DNA from: Megachile rotundata
Lineage: Eukaryota > Arthropoda > Insecta > Hymenoptera > Megachilidae
DNA: 64,000 bases
Direction: 5' to 3'
NCBI RefSeq assembly: GCF_050947335.1
Contig: NC_134989.1
Coordinates: forward strand, 8,921,501 to 8,985,500
Shown here in pieces: positions 21,906-33,560 of this stretch; position 1 is the first letter of the stretch; each line of letters starts with the position of its first letter. A program made the position numbers and the translations under genes. A model generated the notes under the pieces. That model saw only the letters and a list, made by a program, of their open reading frames with translations. It did not search any database and was not told the DNA's origin.

Positions 21906-24900
21906 TATTCTATAGTCGTGGAAATTTAAAAACTACAATGCTTAGGTACTTTTATAATTTTTGAAGTGTGAGACCTCGTTATTTAAAAATTTTTTAATTT
22001 TACTATTTCAGTACCTACCAATTTTATAATTTGTAATACTAACTAGGTTGTAATAATACTAGATTAAAATTCTAACAATTTGAGTCCTCAGTTACTACAC
22101 AATTCTAAAACCACTAAACGTTAGACTTCCTTATTTTTCAACTTTTGAAATATTAAATATTCAACATTTATAACTTTGTAAACCAATACAAATAAGTATG
22201 CCACCGTCCTCGAAAGTAGATCTCCAAGAAGCCTTAATAGATCGTGTTATTACCAAAAAGCAAAGAAAACAAGTATGAAACGTTATTTTAGTGTCGACAG
22301 TGACAAATCGATAGTATTGTTTCTTTGCATTTTAAATGACACGATATGTAGGAACATCGAATCGAACATAGACAGAATAGAAAGTTCGACATGAGGTTCA
22401 ATTGGTTATTGCGCACTGACGTGTCGAATTTACGACGTGCATAGAAAGTGTTCCTTGCATAGTAAATACAGGACTTTGGTTTAATCAACTCTGTGATTTT
22501 GCATATTGATAACACAAATTGAAATCGATTATTGATCGTTGCTCGAAGCTACTCTTCGGCTGTCCATCCCTTTCGTTTCCCGCTTGAAAATTTATTACAA
22601 ATCGGATTTCTCTCTTTTTTGGATTACAGAATGATGTATCGATGTTTTTATAATGCTATAGTAAAATGTATACTTTCTAGTTGTATTTCAAATGCATTTT
22701 TTAATTAATTATTCACGTCAAATTGTGTTTATGTAAAGGGAAATATTACATACTTTTACTTATACTGAAATTTATTTATGAATATATTTTTAAATTTATT
22801 GAGTAACAATTTTAAAATAATTTAAGGAGTCTCGAAAGTATAATAAAGAAATAATTATATCATTTTGATTTTTGAGATTGGTTATATTTATCTGTAATTT
22901 CCAATATAAAAGTAAATGTAATTTTCAACATTAAATAGTATAGATTGTACTGATATTTATTTTTGTTTAATTTTCGCTCACAATAGTATTACATTATTGT
23001 TCAACATCAAAGTCAATCATCAACAGGAACTTACAATCTTAGAAACGATTTTACTGTTTATATGGAAGTGAATTGAAACTTTCTCGATTCTGTCACTTCT
23101 GAGTAATCATTTTGTAATCTGTTTTCTCCACATATCCTTTCATTGGAAGAATGTTCAGAGCTCTGTTATGCCACTTTCAACTTTTTCAAGTTTCTTAATT
23201 GCATGGAGAAAAGTGTGACCCCTTTTCGATTATTAATAACTGATGTTACTTAACGAAGTCATTAGTCACTTAATTACAAAGTACAAATGAATGGAATTTA
23301 GAATTAAAAAAGTTAATATTAGGTGTATTCGATGTGCGCATTCATAAATCAGCTGCATCTGCGCAGATCGATGTGCGCATGCGCAGCTCGCTACGCGCAT
23401 GCGCGTATTACACCTACGCTTGCGCAGGTTGGAGATTTGATACACAAAAATCGTAACAGCTTATGATCGACAAACGAGGAAAACGTTAAAAAGATTAGTG
23501 TAGAGTTTATTCAGATACTTTCATCAAACTTTAAGCTTCAAATTGATGTATCATAAGTGCTATTTTACGATACTTTTATGTCATAATATTTTGTCAAACT
23601 TTATGCATCACTGACATGAACAAAGTTTAACAACTTCAGTCTGATATAGAATTATTTATTGAAGATAACATGAATGTAAAATTTGTATACCTTGATTAAC
23701 CTCTCATCTATGCATCAGTTTACTGACATGAACAGAGTTTTACAACTTCAGTTTAATATAGCAAAATTTATCTAAAATAACATGAGCGTAAAATCTGTAT
23801 ACTTAATTAACCTCTCATCCGTAAGTCTCTCTAAATAACGAACATGTACTCCATTCTACAAGCTTCCCTTTAAACCCAAGTGTTATGTCACAGTCCAAAA
23901 AATAGATTAAGAAACCGAAGCCCTCGAATTCTCTCATTTATCAGTTGCTTTCGATGAAACGCCGCATGAAGTCGAATGGTGCGGGTCAAGGTCTGCCCGT
24001 TTCAGGATCATCGTCCTCCTCCAGCAGGAACATTCCATTGAATGTCGAAGGTCAAGAGCTGCGAGGCGAAATAACTTAATGGATGGTATTTGTCTCGATC
24101 TGCTTGAGTTTAATATTCCAACGTCGGGGCGTAATTGGAAAACAGGGAATCGCCTAGGTATCGACACGGACTGTGTCCACTTTACGCAACGTAGGTGTGA
24201 TTAATGTGACGATGTAATTAAACGCCGACGGCGATGTCTATTTCCTCGCGTGAAACAGCGTTTCTGTTTGTACGAAAGTGGTCGAATTGCACAGAGCTAT
24301 CACAACGATCTTGGATAATGTAATACGTTGTAAATCAAACAAACTAGAGTACTCGACTTTCATTCTTCGAGCTCTGTTTTAAATGGAAATTGTGACAAAT
24401 TTCTGTGACTGGAAGCAATTTTAATAACAATGAGACATCAATCATATAGGTTGATACGTACAAGATCAAAAACATCAAGCATGCCAAGTTATATTTAGAG
24501 TCTAAGCTTGAAGAGTGATGGACAGATCGAAAAATGTTTTGAAGAGAGTGCTCGAAAATGGTAAAAATAGCAACTCCATATTAGGTCCGGTGTTGTGTAA
24601 GACACGTATGTATTTTATGGTTCTGCGATTACCTCGTAACAAGTTCATCAAGGTGATCCTTACGTGAACTTTAACATAGCCTTTCTCTTGCTTTACCATG
24701 CTGGCGCCCACATATTGTTAACTCTAGATGGTCTGACTGATAATTTCCTCAAACAACCATGAACTTGAAAGTGGTACGTGTAGACTTGGGCGTACGATCA
24801 TTCCCGCGCGATCATTCGAACATTATTCATTGAATGATTCCATTTTCTAATCGAATAGAAATTAATTCGCGACTTTCGGAGAGCATGTGATATTAATACA

Positions 24901-25001
24901 TAATAATTATGCAATAATTCATGTAATCACTTTTGATGAAAAGAATTTTGATTCCTTTCTTTATTTTTAATTTTATTCATGTAAAATTATAAATATACAT
25001 A
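21906..25001. other. Unique DNA with two NRF1-type palindromes
   Basis: Open frames of 75-77 codons occur at 22288-22515 and 23934-24167, both minus and both unrecognised. The patch at 23934-24260 is GC-richer. The only distinctive sequence is the GCGCATGCGC cluster near 23.38 kb. Confidence 0.4.
23374..23405. promoter_or_regulatory. Pair of NRF1/erect-wing palindromes
   Basis: TGCGCATGCGCA (23374-23385) and CGCGCATGCGCG (23394-23405) both match YGCGCAYGCGCR. Looser TGCGCA words flank them at about 23359 and 23422. Such clusters normally mark CpG-type promoters, but no exon is recognisable beside it. Confidence 0.45.
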
Positions 25002-25495
25002 TGGTTCTTCTACAATTTATATATAATTATAAATACATATACATGCAATTCATATTATGTGTACATATAATAAAATAATGTACAACATGTGTAATAAAAT
25101 ACATGTGTTATTATAGTATGTATAATACATACATATTATATGTGATTATAAATGCATACACATGCAATTCATATTATGTGTACATATAATAAAATAATGT
25201 ACAACATGTGTAATAAAATACATGTGTTATTATAGTATGTATAATACATACATATCATATGTGATTATAAATACATACACATGCAATTCCTATTATGCAT
25301 ACATATAATAAAATAATGTACAACATGTGTAATAAAATACATGTATTTATTATAGTATGTATAATACATAAATATCATATGTGATTATAAATTCATACAC
25401 ATGCAGTTCATATTATGTATACATATAATAAAATAATGTACATGTATAATAAAATGCATGTATTTATCATAGTATGTATGTAACATACATATATT
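25002..25495. repeat. 119-bp AT-rich satellite, about four copies
   Basis: ACATGCAATTCATATTATGT recurs at 25041, 25160 and 25279, and with one change at 25399, giving a 119-120 bp period. Each unit contains GTACATATAATAAAATAATG, TACAACATGTGTAATAAAAT, ACATGTGTTATTATAG and a TATGTGATTATAAAT segment. Copies are well conserved, indicating recent expansion or conversion; the last is shortened. Confidence 0.93.
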
Positions 25496-26635
25496 TTGAA
25501 CAAAAGATTTAAAGCACTTATCAAAGAAGACCAGCCCACAAATTAATTAGATTTGTTTTTTAGCAAACATTCACCGACCAGTTATCTAACTTTATTACTA
25601 GCTAGCAAAATTGTAATAGTTCATTAATTTAAGAGATACTGCAACGTTATTTGATTTAGATCAACGGCGAACAGATCAAGTAACTACCGAGGCGCTCATT
25701 AATCTTTTTGTTACATTTCTGACAACAAGACGAATACGGTGCTTACAGGCTCCTGCATATTGCCACCATTTATGTTGCCGGTTGAGCGAGTTTCCTCTCA
25801 CGTGGACTTTCAAGCATAGCACTTTTCACACTTCTACATAAATGCAGGAGGTCCGAAAGTTCTTTGAAAAGGTTTCTTTCATGTCCAAAAGAAATTTGCG
25901 AATTCAATAATAATATAACAAAGAAATTACAAATTTTCAAATATGAGTTATATTCGTTGGAAGCGTTCATAAGTTTCAGATATTTAAATATTTAATTTTA
26001 TAAGAATAATTAGAAATATAAATACACTCTGAAGTTATTAAATTTGTAGACAAGTCATTTTAATGTCCCTAACTTTTCATCTTTGTTCACAACAGCATCC
26101 CGTTTTCCATCAACATAAAAAGTCTTCCTAAGAAATGCAAAACAGCAGGTGCTGAACGTACTGCCAATAACATCGGTATTACAACGATCGGCGTAAAACG
26201 AAAGTAACGACAAAAGTCGTACGATTCGTCGTAAACATTTCTCTTTCACTTCTCCATAAATGTCCTTTTTCTTCGGCAATATTGTAATGCTTGGCCGTAA
26301 AGGGTCAGGAAACGGCTACCGTTCTACTCGAAAGGGAACTCGCCAGAACTAAACGAGCCACGACGGCTACACATTCATAGGGACGTAAACCTTGATGCAT
26401 TAAGCAGTGTCCTTGAGACGGGAGAGGCCACCTCTTCGGCAACTCGGGAGCAGTCTCTGAGCGCGAATCAGTTGGTATCGTTTACAGGAGAGTTTATCTC
26501 AACTTGTCTGGGGACATGACAGACTATAATGAATTTCCATGTACCACATATTTCTTCTCTTAGCTTCGGACATTTGGGAAATTGAATTTGAGTGAAGTGC
26601 CGAATATTTACTTATGTTACTCTTTTACTAGGGCA
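25496..26635. other. Unique DNA with a GC-richer patch
   Basis: The patch at 26280-26500 is clearly GC-richer and contains GAATCAGTTGG (TCAGT is the arthropod initiator) near 26470. It could be a promoter or 5' exon, but no coding frame supports it. Minus-strand frames of 66 and 74 codons at 25770-26279 are unrecognised. Confidence 0.35.
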
Positions 26636-26716
26636 GATGATTACATATTTGCAAGATGATTACATAGTTACAAGGTGATTACATAGTTACAAGATACATT
26701 ACATAGTTACAAAATG
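26636..26716. repeat. Tandem GATTACATAGTTACAAG repeat
   Basis: Four copies of a ~20-bp unit with small differences. Confidence 0.75.
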
Positions 26717-27413
26717 AAATACAAATGACATATTTGACATACAAAATGTGTCTCATTTTCAAACACAACGACTTAAGTAAAGGGAACTCTAATTTTGACA
26801 AAAGGTGAAGCTGCTTCAGTTTCATCAGAAAACGAGTCATTTAGGACTTCAAAAAATTCTGAGCTTTTAAAACTCAGTATACTCTAAACCTTCTAAAAAA
26901 TTTAGAAATACATGAACTACAAAATGTAGCAATACAAACTTTGCAGAGAGATTTTCCATGTATTTACATCACAGAGTCTAAACGTGCAGTCCCTGTTGAC
27001 ACGATAACATTTTGTATCTCATCTCTTCTCGTCCATTACAATAATTTACCCCAGACACAAAGTAACGTGTGCGTACATTTATTGCAGCAAACCTGCAACT
27101 TTGTTGGACCGTAACTCGGATAAGAGCTCGAATAAAACGCGAGATAACACGGACGGTAGAATACATATCCACACAATTAAGCAACGATCAGAAAAACGTT
27201 CACGGCAGTTTTTCACCGGAAGTAACTTCGTCTGAAAATATTATGTACTTATCACGCAGCAGGACACGTGAGCCGTTGCGAAATTACATTCAGCAACATT
27301 GAAACCATCGAGTTACACAAGTATACAGAGGGTCGAATTGAACGAAGAGCTGTTGCAACGCGTGTGGAGGCGGACAGGATCCTCTTCCCTTTCTTTTTCC
27401 TCTTTCCTGTTAG
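26717..27413. other. Unique DNA
   Basis: Overlapping frames of 68-77 codons occur on both strands between 26978 and 27476 with no recognisable content. The region grows GC-richer toward a strong polypyrimidine tract at 27380-27413. Confidence 0.4.
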
Positions 27414-27600
27414 CCTATACGGGAAATGGGCACAAAGGATCCCGTAGAAAAGGCGGCGGAACAAGCGCGTAGGCACCGGTTCGCTCCTTATACGAGTGAC
27501 ACACGCTCATGCCGGTCGGAGCATTATTATGCGGATGATTACCGTGCTTCGAGGCTAGGGGAGTCGTCTGGACTCTTATATAGGGTGTCATGTAATTGGT
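27414..27600 (+). CDS. Possible orphan exon, unrecognised
   Basis: A strong acceptor-like tract (CTTTCTTTTTCCTC, then TTTCCTGTTAG) ends at 27413. From 27414 a frame is open: PIREMGTKDPVEKAAEQARR, then HRFAPYTSDTRSCRSEHYY and further. It is GC-rich and highly charged, unlike the surroundings, which is what a real exon would look like in this genome. Against it, no good donor closes the exon (only a weak GTAATT near 27591), I do not recognise the protein, and there is no partner exon. It could equally be a chance frame in a GC-rich patch. Confidence 0.15.
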
Positions 27601-27625
27601 TTTTTGGATTTAACAAATTTTCAAA

Positions 27626-27930
27626 TTTTATCATTTAGGAATTTTAGAAATTTGGGGAATTTTAGGAATTTTAGGAATTTTAGGAATTTTAGGAATTTTA
27701 GAAATTTTAGGAATTTTAGAAATGTTAGGAATTTTAGGATTTTAGGAATTTTAGGAATATCAGGAATTTTAGGATTTTAGGAATTTTAGGATTTTAGGAA
27801 TTTCAGGAATTTTAGGGATTTTAGGAATTTTAGGAATTTTAGGAATTATAGAAATTTTGGGAATTTTAGGAATTTTAGGAATTTTAGGAATTTTAGGAAT
27901 TTTAGGAATTTTAGAAATTTTAGGAATCGC
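27626..27930. repeat. 10-bp GGAATTTTAG minisatellite
   Basis: About 30 copies of TTTTAGGAAT with occasional AAA for GGA. It starts and ends abruptly and belongs to the GAATTT family. Confidence 0.93.
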
Positions 27931-28084
27931 AAATTTTTTGTCGAGTTTTTGACGAGTTATTTTGCGATTTGGTTACAGGGTTTTGGGTTTGGGTAGTTAA
28001 CGATTTTCTAATCTTCAAAATTTTGGTCTCTAAATTTCCAAGTTCTTAAGTAAACCTAGTACAAATTTAGACATTTTCAGAATC

Positions 28085-28640
28085 ACCAGTCAAGTTTAAA
28101 AACGTTAAGTATTACTGTTTGCTAGGTTTAAAAATGTTTGAAATGATTAATTGTCAAGTATAAAAATGTTAAAAATTATGTAAGTTTGATCATTTTTAAT
28201 ATCGTAAGTCAAGTTTAAAAATGTTCTAAATCACTGTATGTCAAGTTTAAAAATTTTAAAAATAACTTATGGCGAAGTTTGATAATTTTCAATATTCTTA
28301 GTCAAGTTTAAAAATGTTCAGAATCACTGTTTGTCAAGTTTAAAAATGTTAAAAGTTACATATAGTCAAGTTTGAGAATTTTCAATATTATTAGTCAAGT
28401 TCAAAAATGTTCAGAATCATTGTTAGTCAAGTTTAAAAATGTTGAAAATTACATATGACCAAGCTTGAGAATTTTCAATATTACAAGTGAAGTTGAAAAA
28501 TGCACAGAATTAGTGTTAGGTTTAAAAATGTTTGAAGTCCTTAATTATCAATTTTAAAAATGTTAAATATCACATATGAGTTTGAGAACTTTGTACAAAG
28601 CATGAATTGTCAAGTTATTAAAAATCACAAGTTCTGAAAT
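28085..28640. repeat. ~93-bp tandem repeat with GTCAAGTTTAAAAATGTT core
   Basis: GTCAAGTTTAAAAATGTTC recurs at 28207, 28301 and 28394 (94 and 93 bp apart). Each unit holds three sub-copies of the core followed by different tails (AGAATCACTGTT, AAAAATTACATAT, GAGAATTTTCAATATT). It decays toward both ends. Confidence 0.85.
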
Positions 28641-29640
28641 TTATAGAAAGTCATGATTTTAGAATTCATGATTTTCAGCCTAACATTTAGTACACATCAA
28701 ACTATCAGAACTTATAGATCTACACAATAAGTATAAAACTAGACAGCTATAAAATAATTCCCATGCTACAACATCCAAAACAAAACACAAGACATTAAAT
28801 CAGAGTTTGCAAATACCAAAAACTGATCTTGATTCCAGCTTCTTTCCTCAGAGGTTCTGCTGAACCGTCTTGTATCCAAAACCGTGAAGAAATCTACCAA
28901 TCCTTTATTATTTCATTAAAATCCCCTTGGGCTCTCCTAAAATGGCAACGCCTCGTTAGTATTCCTCGCTAGCGCACGTGTTGAAAATAAGCTGTCCGTA
29001 AGTGGAACAATAGATAGCTGGCACCTGAGGCTGGCGAGAGAACAAATCGACTGAGTTGAAAATGGTAATGGTAAGTTTTATCCAAAGATCGTCTGCAAGG
29101 ATCCCGTGGACCACGAGTTGCTCGTAAATTGCCGCAAATCGATCGGACATCTCGATCAGGAATGGCCTTCCTAGCAGCGTGATTCGTTGCTGAGAGGTCA
29201 TTTTGTTCCTTTAAAGTATTCTCCACGTTGTGACCCGACCTCGCATAAGGATTCGTTCCTGCTCTAATGAGAGTCGCTTAAGGAGCGACAATGGCGAAAC
29301 CGTGTGGGTGAATTTTATGGAAAAACATGAATCCAAGGTGTCGAAAGGAATGGAAAGAGTTCTTTGAATCGTTGATCCTAGTGGATTATTCTGCTTAGGG
29401 TAGCGGAGGAAACGGATGTTCGAAGGAGGTTTCAAAGGATAAACACTTGTGAATGGGGTGTATTTAATCTCTAACGCGGGATCAAAGCGATTTCCACATC
29501 TCAAACACACTTTGTACTTCGACATCTGATCAAAGCTACGAAGGAAACTTCAAGACGCTATATAGAATTTATGTACTGATGGCGACGCACGAGTTGCCGC
29601 GTGAGGCCAAAGAGGCGCCTAGATATGTTGAGGTTTGGAA
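28641..29640. other. Unique GC-richer DNA with unrecognised frames
   Basis: Minus-strand frames of 104 codons (29211-29525, beginning MSKYKVCLRCGNRFDPALE) and 81 codons (28956-29201, beginning MTSQQRITLLGRPFLIEMSD), and a short plus frame from 29579 (MATHELPREAKEAPRYVEVW), sit in DNA clearly less AT-rich than its neighbours. I recognise none of them, and no consistent splice structure links the two minus frames. It may be an old gene piece or element; I do not call a gene. Confidence 0.3.
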
Positions 29641-30620
29641 ATGGAGATGCAGGAAATTGGGGAGTCAGATATTTGAGAGGTGGCGGTTTTGGAAGTTTTG
29701 ATTGGAGAATTTGGGAATATTGGGAATTGGGGATTTGAGAATTTGGAGATTTGAGAAGAGGAGGATTTGGAAGGTTGAAGATTTGGGAATTAGAGGATTT
29801 GGCAACTTGAGAGTTTGAGAATTTGGAAGGAGGTGATTTCAGAAATTTAGTAATTTTGGGGGTTGAGAATTTAGGAATTTGGTAATTTGGAGATTTCGGG
29901 ATTTAGAGATTTGAGGATTTGGGGATTTGGGGATTTGGGGATTTGGGGATTTAGGGATTCGGGGATTTGAGAATTCGGTGATTTGAGATATTGGAAATTT
30001 GAGAATTCGGTGATTTGAGAATTCGGAGATTTGATAATTTGATGATTTGAGAATTTGGGGGTTTGAGAATTCGTAGGTTTGGGAATTCGGAGATTTGGAA
30101 ATTTGGAGGTTTGAGAATTCGCAGATTTGGAAATTTAGAGATTTGAGAATTCGGAGATTTGATAATTCGGTGATTTGAGAATTTGGGGGTTTGAGAATTC
30201 GTAGGTTTGGGAATTTGGAAATTTGGAAATTTGGAGGTTTGAGAATTCGCAGATTTGGAAATTTAGAGATTTGAAAATTCGCAGATTTGAGAATTTGATG
30301 ATTTGAAATATCGGAAATTTGAGAATATCGGTGATTTGAGAATTTGGTGATTTGAGAATTCGGGGATTTGAGAATTCGGAAATTTGAGAATTCGGTAATT
30401 TGATAATTCGAAGAGTTGAGGATTCGGAAATTTGAGTACTCCGTAATTTGAGAATTCGGTAATTTGATAATTCGAAGAATTGCGGATTCGGAAATTTGAG
30501 TACTCCGTAATTTGAGAATTCAAAGATTTGGAATATTGGAAATTTGCAAATTTGTAAATTTGAGAATTTGGAAACTTGAGAGTTTTGAACTTTGAGGATC
30601 TATAAATTTGAGAGTTCGGA
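29641..30620. repeat. ATTTGAGAATTCGG minisatellite with 64/128-bp higher-order units
   Basis: Units of 14-16 bp (GATTTGAGAATTCGG, GATTTGGAAATTTGG, GGGATTTGGGG) fill the block. TTCGTAGGTTTGGGAATT recurs at 30071 and 30199 (128 bp) and TTCGGTAATTTGATAATTCG at 30391 and 30455 (64 bp). The 141-codon minus-strand frame at 30263-30688 is a product of the repeat. Confidence 0.9.
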
Positions 30621-30640
30621 AACTTGATCCCCTTCACGCG

Positions 30641-30656
30641 CCAACTCCTGGGTTGG
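30641..30656. other. Short hairpin just beyond the array
   Basis: CCAAC and GTTGG flank a TCCTGG loop in a GC-rich word right after the minisatellite border. It is weak on its own, but similar in position to the hairpins at 9896 and 11145. Confidence 0.3.
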
Positions 30657-31539
30657 CAGCGGTATATTAACATAGTACACACTCGCACTCATTAAAAATA
30701 TAATATTACTCTTCTGGTTTGTCTGAACATTCCCTAATAAAAATATTAATTAAAACCCCAGTACAACATAAAAACAAGTAACATCCAACAACTAACAACT
30801 AACATGTCAACTAACATCCTCTGAAATGAATTTTTAAAATTTGTATAAATCACAGCCAATCGTATACATCAATTGCCCTCAGCAAACAGTTTGTTCACCA
30901 TGTAGCATGTAGTTAAATAGAATTCGAAAGGAAGTCTGACATTCTCCACTTATTTGGTGATATATTATTACACAGAAAATATGTACGTAGAAGGAAGCGT
31001 TTTCATTGAAAGAAATTTGCGAAAGCGTGCCTAATAATACCACTTGAAAGATAGACCTGTTTTGTGTGTCTCATCTGCGATACATTTTGTTTTGTGAAAG
31101 CTGTATAATTCTTTCCTTATTTGCATGCATTTGTAAGTACAGGAAACGACTATTTTACGTAGGAATAGAATTTCAGCAACATTTGCCTATTTACATTTCT
31201 CATCACACAACGTTTTCTTCGTTTCTATAATTCATGCTATATTTATATTTGATTTTCTGTTTTTCCTTGTGCAGAGTGTAATTACATAAAAATTGCTATC
31301 GACTGTAAACAATTTTTTAGCATGATTCTGTGAAGCTGCAATTATCTTCGACAAGTAAAGAGTTATCTAAGTGATCGATTAAAACGTATAATCTTTAAAG
31401 AGGAAGTTACTGTGAGATGTAGGAAAGAAGTAGTAGAGTAATAATATTGTATTAGTATAAGTAGTAATGGAATATTGTAATGTGTTTTAATAATTTTCTC
31501 AGAGATAGTATAATTGTAGGTATAGTAAATTGTTGAATT
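30657..31539. other. Unique AT-rich DNA
   Basis: Nothing recognisable. Confidence 0.4.
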
Positions 31540-32065
31540 TTTACACTGTATTAATTGTTGAGTTTACTGTGCTAATTGTAGGTTTAGTATACGTAGCGAA
31601 TAAGTTGGCAATTTTATTTGGAGAGGAAGTTTTATTTTGTGCAATTTTACCTGTGTTTAATATAGTGAATTCAATAATTTATTAAACCTAGTAAATTGGC
31701 AATTTTATCTGTATAGTAATTTTATTTTATAAAATTTTACCTGCATCTAATATAGCAAATTCAGCAATTTAGTATAGCTAGTAAATTAGCAATTTTATTT
31801 TATAAAATTTTATCTGTACCTACTACAACAAATTTAATCATTTCCTAAACCTAGTAATTGGCAATTTTATCTGCATAGTAATTATTATTTGTAAAGTTTT
31901 ATCTGCATCTACTACAACAAATTTATTGATTTACTAAACCTAGTAAATTGGTAATTTATCTGTATAGTTAGTTTTATTTTATAAATTAAATATATCAAAT
32001 CTTATTTACATCTAATGTAGTAAACTTTATTTATTAAACCTAGTAAATTGGCAATTATATCTGTC
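31540..32065. repeat. Diverged ~85-100-bp tandem repeat
   Basis: The phrase AAACCTAGTAAATTGGCAAT followed by TTTATCTG recurs near 31686, 31770, 31853, 31941 and 32044, with AATTTTATTTTATAAA and CATCTAATATAGCAAATT between. Copies vary in length and sequence, so this is an ageing array. Confidence 0.75.
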
Positions 32066-33239
32066 GCAACTGTTGATAGGACACTTCGATTTCTCTACTA
32101 ATCGTTAAACTGATTGAAAAGGAAAAGCGATGTGTATCTGGCACAGAGCTTTTAGTTGACATGCGAAATAGAGATGTCGGGATTATTGACAGTTTTAATA
32201 ACAGCAAAGAAAACGACACCGTCTGTCGAGCCCAGGATGAATCATAGCTGACGAGCAAAGGTGGGATTCTCTTCCTCAACTGGGACGCGTTAGGGTTCGT
32301 TCATATTTGCAGATATTGAACGTTCTACTATGGATACCTTGTATGGTGATCATTGGTGGAGGAATTAAAATTAAACGCGAAATTAAGTTATGATGAAAAT
32401 GTGAGCCTGATTCGTCGCATTTTAACAGTACTATATGTGAGACGATATTGTAAGGCAAAGGTTTAAAATGAAATCGAGAATAAATAAGATATAAATTAGT
32501 AGAGATATTAACACTAAAACTGCAAACTGGTTAAATGACCGCTCCATAAGTTTCCTATTCTAAGGAACACACTTTGTTAAAGTACATTCCTTAAAATCAG
32601 CATTGATTTTCATCAAGATAAAGAATAAATATGTGTACTAATTCATGTTTGCTTGTTTGTTTATTTATTTTTCAACTTCATTTTTAATTTCAAATTAAGT
32701 ACATATTGTACGTCGGTAGGTTTAGTGTTAATCTTGACAAGAATCACAGCAAAATATGATTTTTTTAAGTATGAAAATGCTTTGAGTTGTTGGTAATATA
32801 AATGAATAAAACCTTCGAGTGTAAAGGGTTATATTCAGTGATTGTACATATGAACAGGCCTTTATACTTCTAGGGAAATTACAACACGGACTAAAGGCTA
32901 TTAAATGCCGCAAGCAGGTGACCGCACTGGGAAAAGTCAAACGTTGGGCAACCTTTGTAACTCTGCTGGTCATTTGGTTGTAATTTCGTCCACTGGTTTC
33001 GTCAAACCTCAAAATACACTGTTCTTTCATTTTTTTACCTGTTTCGTGGTTTCGAGAACATTTACGTTGTTTCATGTTGTTATTCCTGAAATTGATGTAA
33101 ACCACATTTGCGGTTTCTTTGTTTGATGTTCAACTAGATTTACTTTACTTTAGTTCATGCATTCCAAAAACAGTGAAGATAAATAGTAATAATAATATTG
33201 TTAAAAATATTGCGTAACTGAAAAGAAACGCACATTGCA
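32066..33239. other. Unique DNA
   Basis: A minus-strand frame of 125 codons (32728-33105, starting MVYINFRNNNMKQRKCSRNH) has no recognised motif and a plus-strand counter-frame of 73 codons. I do not support a gene. Confidence 0.35.
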
Positions 33240-33560
33240 TTTTTATTAAATTTGTTAAATTTTTGTACATCAAAATTGATTTAGACTAGTACTTTTTTTT
33301 CTCTCAAAAAATAAATTTTACTTATTTCATCTCAAATTAAAATTGTAAAATATTATGTATCCTAGAGTAAAAAATTCTTTATTGAATTTTCAGTAAATTT
33401 ATTAAACTTCTACACATTAAATTTCTGTTGCAAATATTAATTTGAGGGAGCACCTTTTTCACCCAAAAAATAAATTTTACTTATTTCATCTCAAATTAAA
33501 ATTGTTAAATATTTCATCCCAAATCAAAATTGTAAAATATTACACATCTTCAGTAAAAAA
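33240..33560. repeat. Two-copy tandem duplication, ~160 bp
   Basis: AAAAAATAAATTTTACTTAT followed by TTCATCTCAAATTAAAATTG appears at 33306 and again at 33465. Flanking words (TTAAATTTxTGTACAT, TATTAATTTGAG) are also shared at lower identity. Confidence 0.7.
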
